Below, piece by piece: positions 8,470-17,319 of a stretch of 64,000 nt of DNA. The position numbers and the translations under genes were made by a program. Positions within the stretch are counted from its first letter, which is position 1, and each line of letters opens with the position of its first letter. Below the pieces are notes generated by a model. It saw only the letters and a program-made list of their open reading frames with translations. It was not told where the DNA came from and searched no databases. The DNA is from Paenibacillus macquariensis (lineage in GTDB: Bacteria; Bacillota; Bacilli; Paenibacillales; Paenibacillaceae), in NCBI RefSeq assembly GCF_900156375.1, contig NZ_FTNK01000009.1, forward strand, positions 209,335 through 273,334, given 5' to 3'.

Positions 8470-9576
8470 ATGAAAAGATCTTTCGGAAGTGTAGTTACGA
8501 TGTTGTCCATGGTATTCTTGTTAGCTGCATGTGGTGGTAAGGGAGCAAACAATGATGTCACTAAGGCAGATGCAACGCCGACAGTAAGTACTAACGCAGA
8601 AGCAACTGTAGACACGACGTCTAAGGAATTAACGGTTTACACAGCTCTAGAAGATGATCAGATCAAAGCTTATCTAACGACTTTTAATGCGCAATATCCT
8701 GATGTTAAAGTAAACATTGTACGTGATTCCACAGGGATTGTAACAGCTAAATTACTCGCAGAGAAAGATAATACACAAGCAGACGTGGTATGGGGTCTAG
8801 CGGCAACAAGTCTATTGGTTCTTGATCAAGATAATATGTTAGAGCCTTACTCACCAAAAGGGGTAGAACGTATTCTTCCTGATTTCAAAGACAAAAATGA
8901 TGTAACACACTGGGTAGGGATTGATGCATGGGAAACAGCGTTTGTCGTGAACAAGACGGAAATGGAGAAACGCAATCTTGAGGTTCCACAATCCTATGAA
9001 GATCTACTTAAACCAGAATATAAAGGCCTCATCACGATGCCGAATCCATCTTCTTCTGGTACAGGCTTCCTGACTGTATCTGGTCTTGTGCAATTGAAAG
9101 GTAAAGATGCAGCTTGGGATTATATGAGCAAATTGGATGCTAATATCGCAATGTATGTGCATTCAGGTTCCAAACCAGCTAAATTAGCAGGTACAGGTGA
9201 ATATCCAATTGGTATCTCCTTCGGTTACCGTGGTATTGAAGAGAAGAAAAACGGATCTCCTGTTGAAGTAGTATTTCCTAAAGAAGGTTCCGGTTGGGAT
9301 TTAGAAGCAAATGCACTTATGAAGAAAACAGTAGTTAAGCAAGTTGCGAAAGACTTCTTGGATTGGGCAATTACAGATGATGCTATGAAAGAATATAACA
9401 AGAACTACGCTATTATCTCTCTCAAAACAGATTCAACTAAAATTCCTGAAGGTTATACCGTTGATCCTGTGAAACAGCTGATCAAGAATGACTTGAATGA
9501 TGCAGCGAAGAACCGTGAAGGTGTCCTTGCTGAGTGGGACAAACGTTTCAACGCGAAGAGTGAACCAAAGAGCTAA
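8470..9576 (+). CDS. phnS: AEP-type ABC transporter substrate-binding lipoprotein (copy 1)
   Basis: From ATG 8470 the protein has 368 residues with a lipoprotein signal (MVFLLAAC, lipidated Cys21). The mature part (ELTVYTALEDDQIKAYLTTFNAQYP..., KVNIVRDSTGIVTAKLLAEKDN) belongs to the putative 2-aminoethylphosphonate binding-protein family, class II iron/spermidine-type fold. It would capture AEP outside the membrane and deliver it to PhnU/PhnT. An upstream in-frame ATG (8440) would put an unlikely tail before the signal peptide. A terminator and a separate promoter follow. A close paralogue lies at 20366. Exact ligand is inferred from family and neighbours. Confidence 0.9.
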   Translation: MKRSFGSVVTMLSMVFLLAACGGKGANNDVTKADATPTVSTNAEATVDTTSKELTVYTALEDDQIKAYLTTFNAQYPDVKVNIVRDSTGIVTAKLLAEKDNTQADVVWGLAATSLLVLDQDNMLEPYSPKGVERILPDFKDKNDVTHWVGIDAWETAFVVNKTEMEKRNLEVPQSYEDLLKPEYKGLITMPNPSSSGTGFLTVSGLVQLKGKDAAWDYMSKLDANIAMYVHSGSKPAKLAGTGEYPIGISFGYRGIEEKKNGSPVEVVFPKEGSGWDLEANALMKKTVVKQVAKDFLDWAITDDAMKEYNKNYAIISLKTDSTKIPEGYTVDPVKQLIKNDLNDAAKNREGVLAEWDKRFNAKSEPKS

Positions 9577-9598
9577 AGAGAGACTCACCCATACAACG

Positions 9599-9628
9599 AC
9601 TGACTGCAAATTTGCGGTCAGTTTTTTT
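9599..9628 (+). terminator. Intrinsic terminator after first phnS
   Basis: ACTGACTGCAAA / TTTGCGGTCAGT forms a 12-bp stem (one wobble pair) with almost no loop, followed by seven T. It probably lowers transcription into phnT and favours excess binding protein. Confidence 0.85.
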
Positions 9629-9708
9629 ATTTTGTGGGAGATAGATATACACGAATAGAGGGAGATAGTGACAACTAAAAACAACCAAACAAAACAAATT
9701 ACACAAGG

Positions 9709-9751
9709 ATTACATTCCCTTAATAGAGCACAAACACTGCCCGATTATACT
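9709..9751 (+). promoter_or_regulatory. Pho-box promoter of phnT-phnU and the C-P lyase genes
   Basis: ATTACA (9709), TTAATA (9720) and CAAACA (9731) at 11-bp steps, then -10 TATACT at 9746. The first and third repeats are weaker than in the sister promoters, but the spacing is identical. It follows the phnS terminator and lies about 40 bases before phnT. Confidence 0.65.
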
Positions 9752-9792
9752 AAGACTATCAAGACAAAGAAGACGAAGGAGGCTTTCAAAAC

Positions 9793-10821
9793 ATGTCACA
9801 AGCTTACCTGTCCATTCAAGGCGTAGATAAATCATTTGGCTCTTTCAATGCATTGAAAGAGATTAACATCGACATTCAAAAAAACGAATTCATTTGCTTG
9901 CTTGGTCCTAGTGGCTGCGGTAAAACGACGTTATTACGTATTATTGCAGGTCTAGAGAAACCATCGCATGGCCGTATTATCGTTGGAGGTAAAGATATTA
10001 CCTCGCTACCACCTGCGAAGAGAAACTTCGGTATGGTATTCCAATCCTATGCGCTATTTCCGAATTTAACAGCATATCAGAATGTAGCTTACGGGCTACA
10101 AGGTAAGAAGTTCTCGAGAAAAGAAATTGATGAGAAAGTGAAAGAAGTTCTGTCGCTTGTTGACCTGATGCATCTTCATGACCGTTATCCAGCGCAACTA
10201 TCTGGGGGGCAACAGCAGCGTATCGCGCTTGCTCGTGCGATTGTACTGTCTCCGGACTTCCTATTACTCGATGAGCCACTTTCCGCATTGGATGCAAAGG
10301 TTCGGGTTAAACTTCGCGAACAAATTTGTGAACTACAAGAAAAGTTAGGCATCACGACAGTCATGGTTACACATGATCAAGAAGAAGCACTCACAATGGC
10401 GGATCGCATCGTTGTAATGAAGAACGCTGAAGTCGTTCAGATCGGGACACCGGAGCAAGTATATGACGAGCCGAACTCACCATTTGTAGCTGATTTCATT
10501 GGTTCCATCAACTTTCTGGAAGATGAGGAATACGGGGGAAGCATCATTCAGAGGAATATGGCGGTTCGCCCTGAGCATATTCGCATATCTGGACCAGGTT
10601 CCGCCACAGGGATATCGGCTATTGTGAAGCATGTCGAGTTCCGGGGTGCATTCTATCGTTTGCTTCTTCAAACCGTTCTAACGGGTCAACACCTTACTGT
10701 AGATGTCTCTTCACAGATCACGCATCATCTTAAGCTTACGAAATACGCGGAGGTTTCTGTTGAATTCCCTCAGGATAAGATGATTAACTTTCCATCTGAA
10801 ACGATGGTGGTGGGCGCCTAA
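9793..10821 (+). CDS. phnT: AEP-type ABC transporter ATP-binding protein (copy 1)
   Basis: 342 residues. Walker A GPSGCGKTT, signature LSGGQQQR, Walker B FLLLDEPLSALD and the switch histidine region TVMVTHDQEEA are all intact. A C-terminal TOBE-like part (AVRPEHIRISG...) is as expected for importers of the polyamine/iron/AEP class. It energises uptake through the PhnU permease, whose ATG overlaps its stop (TAATG). GGAGG lies upstream at fair spacing. Assignment to 2-aminoethylphosphonate rests on the binding protein and the phnX-phnW genes beside it. Confidence 0.92.
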   Translation: MSQAYLSIQGVDKSFGSFNALKEINIDIQKNEFICLLGPSGCGKTTLLRIIAGLEKPSHGRIIVGGKDITSLPPAKRNFGMVFQSYALFPNLTAYQNVAYGLQGKKFSRKEIDEKVKEVLSLVDLMHLHDRYPAQLSGGQQQRIALARAIVLSPDFLLLDEPLSALDAKVRVKLREQICELQEKLGITTVMVTHDQEEALTMADRIVVMKNAEVVQIGTPEQVYDEPNSPFVADFIGSINFLEDEEYGGSIIQRNMAVRPEHIRISGPGSATGISAIVKHVEFRGAFYRLLLQTVLTGQHLTVDVSSQITHHLKLTKYAEVSVEFPQDKMINFPSETMVVGA

Positions 10822-12545
10822 TGGAAAAGTCACCAGTCACCATGAGACCGCCCATTCGCCGCAGATGGAGAGAGTTTATCTCCATGCAAAATATGCTCAT
10901 CGTCTTGCTCGTACTTACGTTAACCACAAGTACGCTCATTCCACTGATTACCCTGTTTAGCAAAGCTTTTATTAATAAAGAAGAACAATTCATTGGTCTT
11001 GCTAATTTCATTAAATACTTCTCTACACCATCGTTAGCCCAATCGTTATCGAATACGATTTGGATTTCCGTGCTATCGACATTAATAGCTGTCAGTCTGG
11101 CTTTCGTCTATGCCTACGGGATTAGTCGGACAGGAATTCGTGGTAAAAGTTACTTTCATTACATGGCCCTACTACCGCTCTTTGAGCCTACCATGATGCA
11201 CGGGATTGCCTTGACGTATTTATTCGGTAACCAAGGTATCGTTACAAATGGCTTCTTCGGGCTATTGCCAGAGTTCCATATTCAAATTTATGGACCCATT
11301 GGTATCGTGATTTCCGAAGTGCTCTATTTATTTCCACAGGCGTTCCTCATCTTTATTACGGCGCTCACCATTACGGATCAACGGTTATATGATGCGGCGG
11401 AAACACTCGGCGCGGGTAAGATCAAGACGTTCTTTACCGTGACACTGCCATCCGTTAAATACGGATTAATCAGTGCTGTATTCGTCTGCTTCACAGCCAG
11501 TTTTACAGATTTCGGTGCACCACAGGCGATCGGTGGAAATTTCAATGTGCTCGCTACCGACATTTATAAGCAGGTCATTGGGCAACAGAACATGTCTATG
11601 GGAGCGACGGTCGGTATCCTACTCACGATTCCTGCTATCATTGCTTTTGCCGTAGATAGGTTCGTCGATCGGAAGCAGCGCTCCATGCTTTCCTCCAAAT
11701 CGACGCCTTACAAGATACCGGATGGACGTCTTCGCGACGGATTATATCATGTATTTTGCTGGGTGATCTCGATTGCGATTCTGATCCCTTTAATTACAAC
11801 ATTATTTGCTTCACTGATTAAGGTGTGGCCATACAATTTACACTTCAGCTTGAAGCATTTCGATTTCTCAAATGTAGCTGGATCGGGACTTGAACCGTTC
11901 TATAACTCGCTCAAAGTATCGTTCATAACGGCGATTGTTGGGACGATTGTGACGTTTGTCTTTGCCTATCTCATTGAGAAATCAAGAACCATGAAGGGGC
12001 TTAGACAGGTCGGGTATTTTCTTTCGATCCTTCCACTTGCACTTCCAGGTATGGTGATTGGTTTAGCGTATATTTTCTTCTTTAATAACCCGAACAATCC
12101 ATTGAATTGGATTTATGGCACGATGATTATCATTGTGCTTGCGAACATTACGCATTTCTACGCCGTACCGTTCATGACAGCAACGACGGCACTTAAGAAA
12201 TTGGATAAAGAGTTCGAGTTGGTGTCGGAGTCCATGCGGGTTCCTTTTTACAAAACATTTCTGAAAGTAACGGTACCAATGTCTTTACCAGCCATTGTTG
12301 AGATCGCGATGTACTTCTTCGTTAACTCGATGGTTACGGTATCTGCCGTGGTATTCCTGAGATCTGCGGATTTCAACTTGGCTGCGGTCTCCTTAGTCAA
12401 TATGGAAGATGCGGGTGACGTAGCTGCGGCGGCTGCGATGTCTACACTAATCGTTGTGACGAATATTATCGTGCGTGTGATATACGAACTTATTTTAAAT
12501 AAAGTGAAGAAGAGAACAGCTGCTTGGCAGACGTCATCTCAGTAA
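10821..12545 (+). CDS. phnU: AEP-type ABC transporter permease, fused double domain (copy 1)
   Basis: 574 residues with about twelve membrane helices. There are two binding-protein-dependent permease domains in one chain, each with an EAA-type loop (AAETLGAGKIKTFFTVTLPSV in the first half, SESMRVPFYKTFLKVTVP in the second). It forms the whole membrane channel, as in FbpB/PhnU2-type importers. The start overlaps the phnT stop. The DeoR gene follows after 51 bases without a terminator. It is clearly paralogous to the permease at 22543. Confidence 0.92.
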   Translation: MEKSPVTMRPPIRRRWREFISMQNMLIVLLVLTLTTSTLIPLITLFSKAFINKEEQFIGLANFIKYFSTPSLAQSLSNTIWISVLSTLIAVSLAFVYAYGISRTGIRGKSYFHYMALLPLFEPTMMHGIALTYLFGNQGIVTNGFFGLLPEFHIQIYGPIGIVISEVLYLFPQAFLIFITALTITDQRLYDAAETLGAGKIKTFFTVTLPSVKYGLISAVFVCFTASFTDFGAPQAIGGNFNVLATDIYKQVIGQQNMSMGATVGILLTIPAIIAFAVDRFVDRKQRSMLSSKSTPYKIPDGRLRDGLYHVFCWVISIAILIPLITTLFASLIKVWPYNLHFSLKHFDFSNVAGSGLEPFYNSLKVSFITAIVGTIVTFVFAYLIEKSRTMKGLRQVGYFLSILPLALPGMVIGLAYIFFFNNPNNPLNWIYGTMIIIVLANITHFYAVPFMTATTALKKLDKEFELVSESMRVPFYKTFLKVTVPMSLPAIVEIAMYFFVNSMVTVSAVVFLRSADFNLAAVSLVNMEDAGDVAAAAAMSTLIVVTNIIVRVIYELILNKVKKRTAAWQTSSQ

Positions 12546-12596
12546 TAACATCTCATTATTCTTGAGTACTACTTACGAACCGGGGGTTGGCACGAC

Positions 12597-13382
12597 ATGT
12601 CGTTGATTGGTGAAGAACGTAAGGATTATATCTTGAACAAGCTGAATCTGGAAGGCAAAGTGAAGACCAATGAATTGGTAGACAATCTAAATGTTTCCTC
12701 GGAGACGATTCGTCGTTATTTGGAGGATTTAGAAGAAGAGAACAAGCTGAAACGGGTCTATGGAGGCGCTGTGAAAATAAACCTCGCCCGTGAAGAACCC
12801 TCTCAACTGAAGAGGGAAGTTCTCTATGCGGATGAGAAGCGTAGGATCGGTAGAGCTGCTGCTACGCTCGTCGAAGACAATGATGTTATTTACATTGATG
12901 ACGGAACAACGACACTTCATATGATTGATTACCTGTTGAACAAGAAGAATATCAAGGTGATTACGAATTCTGTTCCAGCGCTGTACTTATTAATCGATTA
13001 TATGAACAAAGAGCTATTCTCTGGAGAAATATTCTTTATCGGGGGTAGAGTAAGTTCCGTGCAATCACGAGTTGTCGGTTCACTAGCTGAGCAGATGGTA
13101 GAGAATTTCTATGCGGATAAAGCATTTATTTCGATCGACGGCATCATGATGGATAAGGGCATTACCGGATTTGATGAAGAGCGCGGACAATTAGTCAAAA
13201 AGATGATAGCTCAATCCAAGCACAATATCGTGGTAACCGACCACTCGAAATTTGGCGAAGTGCAATTTTATAAAGTTGCTGATCTCAAAGAGATTGATAT
13301 CATCGTCAGTGATGTTCCAGCACCGAAAGAGTGGGAAGATTATTTGGCGAAGAAAGACGTCACTTGGATTGCTTCTAGCTAA
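12597..13382 (+). CDS. DeoR-family transcriptional regulator (copy 1)
   Basis: 261 residues. The N-terminal winged helix (ERKDYILNKLNLEGKVKTNELVDNLNVSSETIRRYLEDLEE) is followed by the signature KLKRVYGGAV and a DeoRC effector domain (YIDDGTTTLHM, ITNSVPA, FFIGGRV, VTDHSKFGE). DeoR proteins usually repress and are released by a phosphorylated metabolite. Its place between the AEP transporter and C-P lyase genes suggests it senses a phosphonate intermediate. A paralogue sits at the end of the second transporter cassette. The ligand is unknown. Confidence 0.9.
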   Translation: MSLIGEERKDYILNKLNLEGKVKTNELVDNLNVSSETIRRYLEDLEEENKLKRVYGGAVKINLAREEPSQLKREVLYADEKRRIGRAAATLVEDNDVIYIDDGTTTLHMIDYLLNKKNIKVITNSVPALYLLIDYMNKELFSGEIFFIGGRVSSVQSRVVGSLAEQMVENFYADKAFISIDGIMMDKGITGFDEERGQLVKKMIAQSKHNIVVTDHSKFGEVQFYKVADLKEIDIIVSDVPAPKEWEDYLAKKDVTWIASS

Positions 13383-13441
13383 GTGAGAGTGTATTAGCGT
13401 TGATAAGAGCGAACAGAAGATGACCCGAGGAGGATAAGAGC

Positions 13442-13879
13442 TTGAATACGAGAGAGCGAACAGAGATTGCTGCGGAAGTCCCAGAGGAACTTTTAGCATT
13501 ATGGAAACAGTGGATAGAGACATTGGGCATGGTTGATGTTATCCATCCTGCCACTATGGGCTTAGTCATGATGAAAGCAGAGGAATCGGTCGCGAAGGAA
13601 GTGTTTCATGTTGGAGAAATTCTGACGACGGATGCCACCGTTACGGTAGATGGGGTTCTTGGTTATGGCATTGTCATGGGCAATCATCCTGATGAAGCTT
13701 ACACCTTGGCTCTCCTCGATGCGATCTACCACGCTTCTGATCTTAAATGGACGAATACGAAGGAGCAAATTGATGTTGAATTGATGTATCAAGGAGAGAA
13801 GCAGAGACAGCAAAGACAGCAGGAATACAAATTCATTCAGCGGACCATGGTGGATTTCGAAGTCATGGATGCGGACTAG
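13442..13879 (+). CDS. phnG: C-P lyase core subunit PhnG
   Basis: 145 residues, first gene of the C-P lyase run. PhnG forms the PhnG2H2I2J2 core complex and, with PhnH, PhnI and PhnL, makes alpha-D-ribose 1-methylphosphonate 5-triphosphate from ATP and phosphonate. Recognised by LLALWKQWIETLGMVDVIHPATMGLVMMKAEESV, GEILTTDATVTVDG and GYGIVMGNHPDEAY. The start codon is TTG, with AGGAGG eight bases upstream; no ATG fits the family N-terminus. The end has a Gln/Arg-rich run (EKQRQQRQQEYKF). The gap from the DeoR gene is 59 bases. Confidence 0.93.
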   Translation: MNTRERTEIAAEVPEELLALWKQWIETLGMVDVIHPATMGLVMMKAEESVAKEVFHVGEILTTDATVTVDGVLGYGIVMGNHPDEAYTLALLDAIYHASDLKWTNTKEQIDVELMYQGEKQRQQRQQEYKFIQRTMVDFEVMDAD

Positions 13880-13887
13880 GGGATCTT

Positions 13888-14481
13888 ATGAATACGAGTA
13901 TACTTAACGCTAGAATTCATTATATGCAACGGTTATATCGGTCGTTGTTAGATACGATGGCGAGACCTGGGAGCATTGAGCAGCTTGAACCCTATGTTTA
14001 TCAAGCTTGTCCAAGCGAGTTCCAGTATGTGATTGGTATCGCGATTACGTTACTGGATCAGGAAGTTTCCTTTTATGAGACGAGTATCTCGAAAGAATTA
14101 ACGCCACACTTGCAGCTGCTGACACGTTCAACGACAAAGTCGCTTCACGAGAGTGATTATATATTAGTGCACAAAGGTACCGCTCCCGACTTAATGGAAG
14201 CGAAGCGCGGAACGGATCTGTATCCTGATCAAAGTGCGACGATCATTATTCAAGTAAGTAGAATCTCAGATGATCAAGAAGGCGAAGTTAGGTTGAAGCT
14301 TCGGGGTCCTGGGATTAAGAGTGAACAGATGCTGAGTCTGGATGGACTAAATAGGGAGTTGCTCTCGGAGTTATTGTTGAATAGCGGGCGGTTCCCCCTT
14401 GGACTCGATTGGATTCTCGTAGATGATGAGGGGCGTGTGTGTTGCCTACCAAGAAGTACGAAGATTGTGGAGGAGGCCTAG
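13888..14481 (+). CDS. phnH: C-P lyase core subunit PhnH
   Basis: 197 residues. PhnH is a PLP-transferase-like fold without PLP and is part of the C-P lyase core complex. The N-terminus (YRSLLDTMARPGSIEQL) and the GxxLxLRGPGI-like stretch (VRLKLRGPGIKSEQML) are typical, as is the closing PLGLDWILVDDEGRVCCLPRSTKI. It starts eight bases after phnG and ends three bases before phnI. Confidence 0.95.
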   Translation: MNTSILNARIHYMQRLYRSLLDTMARPGSIEQLEPYVYQACPSEFQYVIGIAITLLDQEVSFYETSISKELTPHLQLLTRSTTKSLHESDYILVHKGTAPDLMEAKRGTDLYPDQSATIIIQVSRISDDQEGEVRLKLRGPGIKSEQMLSLDGLNRELLSELLLNSGRFPLGLDWILVDDEGRVCCLPRSTKIVEEA

Positions 14482-14484
14482 GGG

Positions 14485-15603
14485 ATGGCATATGTAGCAG
14501 TACGAGGCGGTCAGCAAGCGATTAAAGAAGCGGAGAAATTGCTTCATTATTATCGCTTGAAAGACGGGGAACAACCCATCACCATCAATCAAATTCGCAC
14601 ACAGATGCGGCTTGCCGTAGATAAAGCGATGAGCGAAGGTTCACTATACGATCCTGATCTTGCTGCGCTTGCGTTGAAACAAGCTGAAGGGGATGCGATT
14701 GAAGCATCGTTCTTACTTCGGGCCTTTCGCTCGACGCTTCCACGCCAAGCGTATACGGATGCCATCGATACATCGAAGATGGAGATTGTTCGCCGTATCT
14801 CAGCGACTTTCAAAGAGGTGCCTGGAGGTCAATATCTGGGGCCGACACGTGATTATACGAAACGTTTGCTGCGCATGGAACTGATGGAGGAAACCGAGGC
14901 TGAGGCGAAAGCTACGATTAGTGAGTTCTTAGAGAATTTAAATCTGAACGCGGAAGAGGTTGAATCGGGACAAGTTCCAACATTCCCTCGCGTCATTAAT
15001 TTGTTGAAAGAAGAAGGTTTGATTCATGTTCCTACTCAAGGTGAGCGTAACACAGATGGATCTGTAGATGATATCACCCGGGATGCACTTTCCTTCCCGA
15101 CGTCGCGTGCCGTTCGCTTACAGGCGATGACGCGTGGTGAAACCGGGGCATTATTGGCTTTCGCTTACTCTAGCGTTAGAGGTTATGGCGACGTACATCC
15201 GACGATAGGCGAACTTCGTGTAGGTTACGTACCAGTGTATATGCCTCATCCGATTTACCCAGAGGAGACTATTGCCCTCGGCAGAATACTCGTCACCGAG
15301 GCGGAGATTGTTGTTCGACAACAAGATGAGAATGTGAGTGGAGCGGCGCAATTCGCGGTGGGATACGGGTTATGCTTCGGGCATAACGAGGATAAAGCCA
15401 TCTCGATGGGCATTCTGGATCAAACGATGGTTGCCGAGAATCCTGCTTCGCCAGCACAAGATGAAGAATTCGTTCTTTATCATATTGATGGTATTGAATC
15501 TTCCGGATTTATCTCTCATTTTAAACTGCCACATTATGTGGATTTCCAAGCGGAATTGCAGCGTGTTCGCTCGATCAACCGGAAGGAGGAGAACGAAGTA
15601 TGA
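14485..15603 (+). CDS. phnI: C-P lyase core subunit PhnI
   Basis: 372 residues. PhnI is the nucleosidase-like subunit that displaces adenine from ATP with the phosphonate, aided by PhnG, PhnH and PhnL. The N-terminus MAYVAVRGGQQAIKEAEKLL and the internal AVRLQAMTRGETGALLAFAYSSVRGYGDVHPTIGELRVG region are diagnostic. The Gly-Phe-rich run near the end (QFAVGYGLCFGHNEDKAISM) is also typical. It overlaps phnJ by four bases. Confidence 0.96.
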   Translation: MAYVAVRGGQQAIKEAEKLLHYYRLKDGEQPITINQIRTQMRLAVDKAMSEGSLYDPDLAALALKQAEGDAIEASFLLRAFRSTLPRQAYTDAIDTSKMEIVRRISATFKEVPGGQYLGPTRDYTKRLLRMELMEETEAEAKATISEFLENLNLNAEEVESGQVPTFPRVINLLKEEGLIHVPTQGERNTDGSVDDITRDALSFPTSRAVRLQAMTRGETGALLAFAYSSVRGYGDVHPTIGELRVGYVPVYMPHPIYPEETIALGRILVTEAEIVVRQQDENVSGAAQFAVGYGLCFGHNEDKAISMGILDQTMVAENPASPAQDEEFVLYHIDGIESSGFISHFKLPHYVDFQAELQRVRSINRKEENEV

Positions 15604-16469
15604 GCATGTACAACTATGGCTTCCTCGATGAGAATACGAAACGTGAGCTTCGCCGTAAAACGCTTAAAGCTGTGGCTATTCCCGGCTACCAAGTGCCTTT
15701 CGGCTCTCGCGAAATGCCTGTAGCCCGTGGATGGGGAACAGGTGGACTACAAGTTACCTTGTCGCTTATTGGGCTTGGCGATGTCCTGAAAGTGATCGAC
15801 CAAGGTAGTGATGATAGCGTGAATGCTTGTAATCTGCGCGATCTCATAAGTGAGACGAGTGAAGTGGATACAACGACGGACACGCTGGAAGCGACTGTGA
15901 TCCAGACGCGTCACCGTATCCCCGAAGAGAAGATGACGGACGAACAAATTCTTGTCTTTCAGGTGCCAACACCCGAGATTCTGCGCACCGTAGAGCCCAG
16001 TGAACAGGAATCCAGACGGATGCATGCCGAGCGTGATTACAGTCGTCTGTGGGTTCACCTCTATGAGGATATCGTGGAGTGGAAAGAGATTCGTATTTCA
16101 TACGATTACCCCGTTCTCGTGAACGGTCACTATATTTGCGATCCATCCCCGATTCCGCGCTTTGATGTGCCGAAGTTGCATCAGGCAGAGACGTTGTTCT
16201 TATTCGGAGCAGGTCGAGAGAAGCGTATTTATGCCATTCCCCCTCATACGGATGTCATTCCGCTTCAATTCGAGGACTATCCTTTCAATGTGGAAAGTTA
16301 TGAGTCGGGTTGTGAGAAATGCGGCAGTACACATACGTACTTAGAAGAATCCTTCGATTCGAATACAGGGGAGCGGTATTTATATTGCTCAGATACGAGT
16401 TATTGCGGGAAACAACAGCTTAAAGGGCAGCATCAGCCAGTCGAAATAGGAGTGGGTTGGAATGGATAA
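15600..16469 (+). CDS. phnJ: Alpha-D-ribose 1-methylphosphonate 5-phosphate C-P lyase PhnJ
   Basis: A 289-residue radical-SAM enzyme that breaks the C-P bond, giving methane (or another alkane) and ribose 1,2-cyclic phosphate 5-phosphate. The cysteine array is intact: CEKC, 21 residues, C, five residues, C near the C-terminus. N-terminal YGFLDENTKRELRRKTLKAVAIPGYQVPFGSREMP matches the family. It overlaps both phnI and phnK, so translation is coupled. Confidence 0.97.
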   Translation: MSMYNYGFLDENTKRELRRKTLKAVAIPGYQVPFGSREMPVARGWGTGGLQVTLSLIGLGDVLKVIDQGSDDSVNACNLRDLISETSEVDTTTDTLEATVIQTRHRIPEEKMTDEQILVFQVPTPEILRTVEPSEQESRRMHAERDYSRLWVHLYEDIVEWKEIRISYDYPVLVNGHYICDPSPIPRFDVPKLHQAETLFLFGAGREKRIYAIPPHTDVIPLQFEDYPFNVESYESGCEKCGSTHTYLEESFDSNTGERYLYCSDTSYCGKQQLKGQHQPVEIGVGWNG

Positions 16470-17295
16470 TCGCGTAAGTATTCGGAATGTCAGTAAGATC
16501 TATGGGAAAGGCTGCGACAGCTGTATCGAGCTAACGGGTCCAGAGCATGGACGTAATCGTTGTCCGAAGTGTGGAACCATCGTGGCTTGTGCAGATATTG
16601 GCTTCGACGTATATCCCGGTGAAGTGTTAGGTATTGTGGGTGAGAGTGGCTCAGGCAAAAGTACGTTGGTCAAAACACTATATTTCGACGAAGCGCCGAC
16701 GACCGGTGAATTTTATTTACAAGACTTCGAAGAGGGCTTAAGCAATGTGTATGGGCTTAGTTCTCTGCAAAAGCGATACATCCGTAATCACCTGATGGGC
16801 ATGGTCTATCAGAACCCACATCTGGGCTTACGCCTTGATTATTCAGCTGGGGGTAACATTGCCGAGAAGTTGTTAATGGCTGATTGGAACCATGTGGGTG
16901 ACATTCGCGAACGTGCGAAGGAACTACTAACGAAGACTGAAATTCCGATTGAACGGATGGACGATAAACCGAAATACTTCAGCGGAGGTATGCAGCAACG
17001 TGTTCAAATCTCTAAGGCATTAGCGAACAATCCACCACTTCTTCTACTAGATGAAGTGACAACAGGACTCGATGTCTCTGTTCAAGCGTCCGTGCTCGAT
17101 TTGATTCGCCAGATTGGACGCGAGCTTGGTATCAGCATGATCGTGGTATCTCATGATTTCTCCGTTATTCGGATGCTGACCAATCGTACGATCGTCATGA
17201 AGAACGGCCGTATCGTCGAACAAGGTTTGACTGACCAAATCATGGAGGATCCACAGCATGCCTACACACAACTGTTGATCAACTCGTTGATCTAG
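16462..17295 (+). CDS. phnK: C-P lyase ATPase subunit PhnK with cysteine-rich insert
   Basis: 277 residues, ABC-type ATPase associated with the C-P lyase core. Walker A GESGSGKST, signature FSGGMQQR and Walker B LLLLDEVTTGLD are present. It also has the PhnK/L-type LRLDYSAGGNIAEKLL and IPIERMDDKPKYFSGG stretches. Between beta-1 and Walker A lies an insert of about 25 residues with two CxxC pairs (CDSC...CPKC) plus one more Cys (VAC), absent from E. coli PhnK as I recall it. It could bind zinc or an Fe-S cluster. Starts eight bases inside phnJ. Confidence 0.94.
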   Translation: MDNRVSIRNVSKIYGKGCDSCIELTGPEHGRNRCPKCGTIVACADIGFDVYPGEVLGIVGESGSGKSTLVKTLYFDEAPTTGEFYLQDFEEGLSNVYGLSSLQKRYIRNHLMGMVYQNPHLGLRLDYSAGGNIAEKLLMADWNHVGDIRERAKELLTKTEIPIERMDDKPKYFSGGMQQRVQISKALANNPPLLLLDEVTTGLDVSVQASVLDLIRQIGRELGISMIVVSHDFSVIRMLTNRTIVMKNGRIVEQGLTDQIMEDPQHAYTQLLINSLI

Positions 17296-17319
17296 CGAAA
17301 GTAAAGGAGAGAAGCGATA

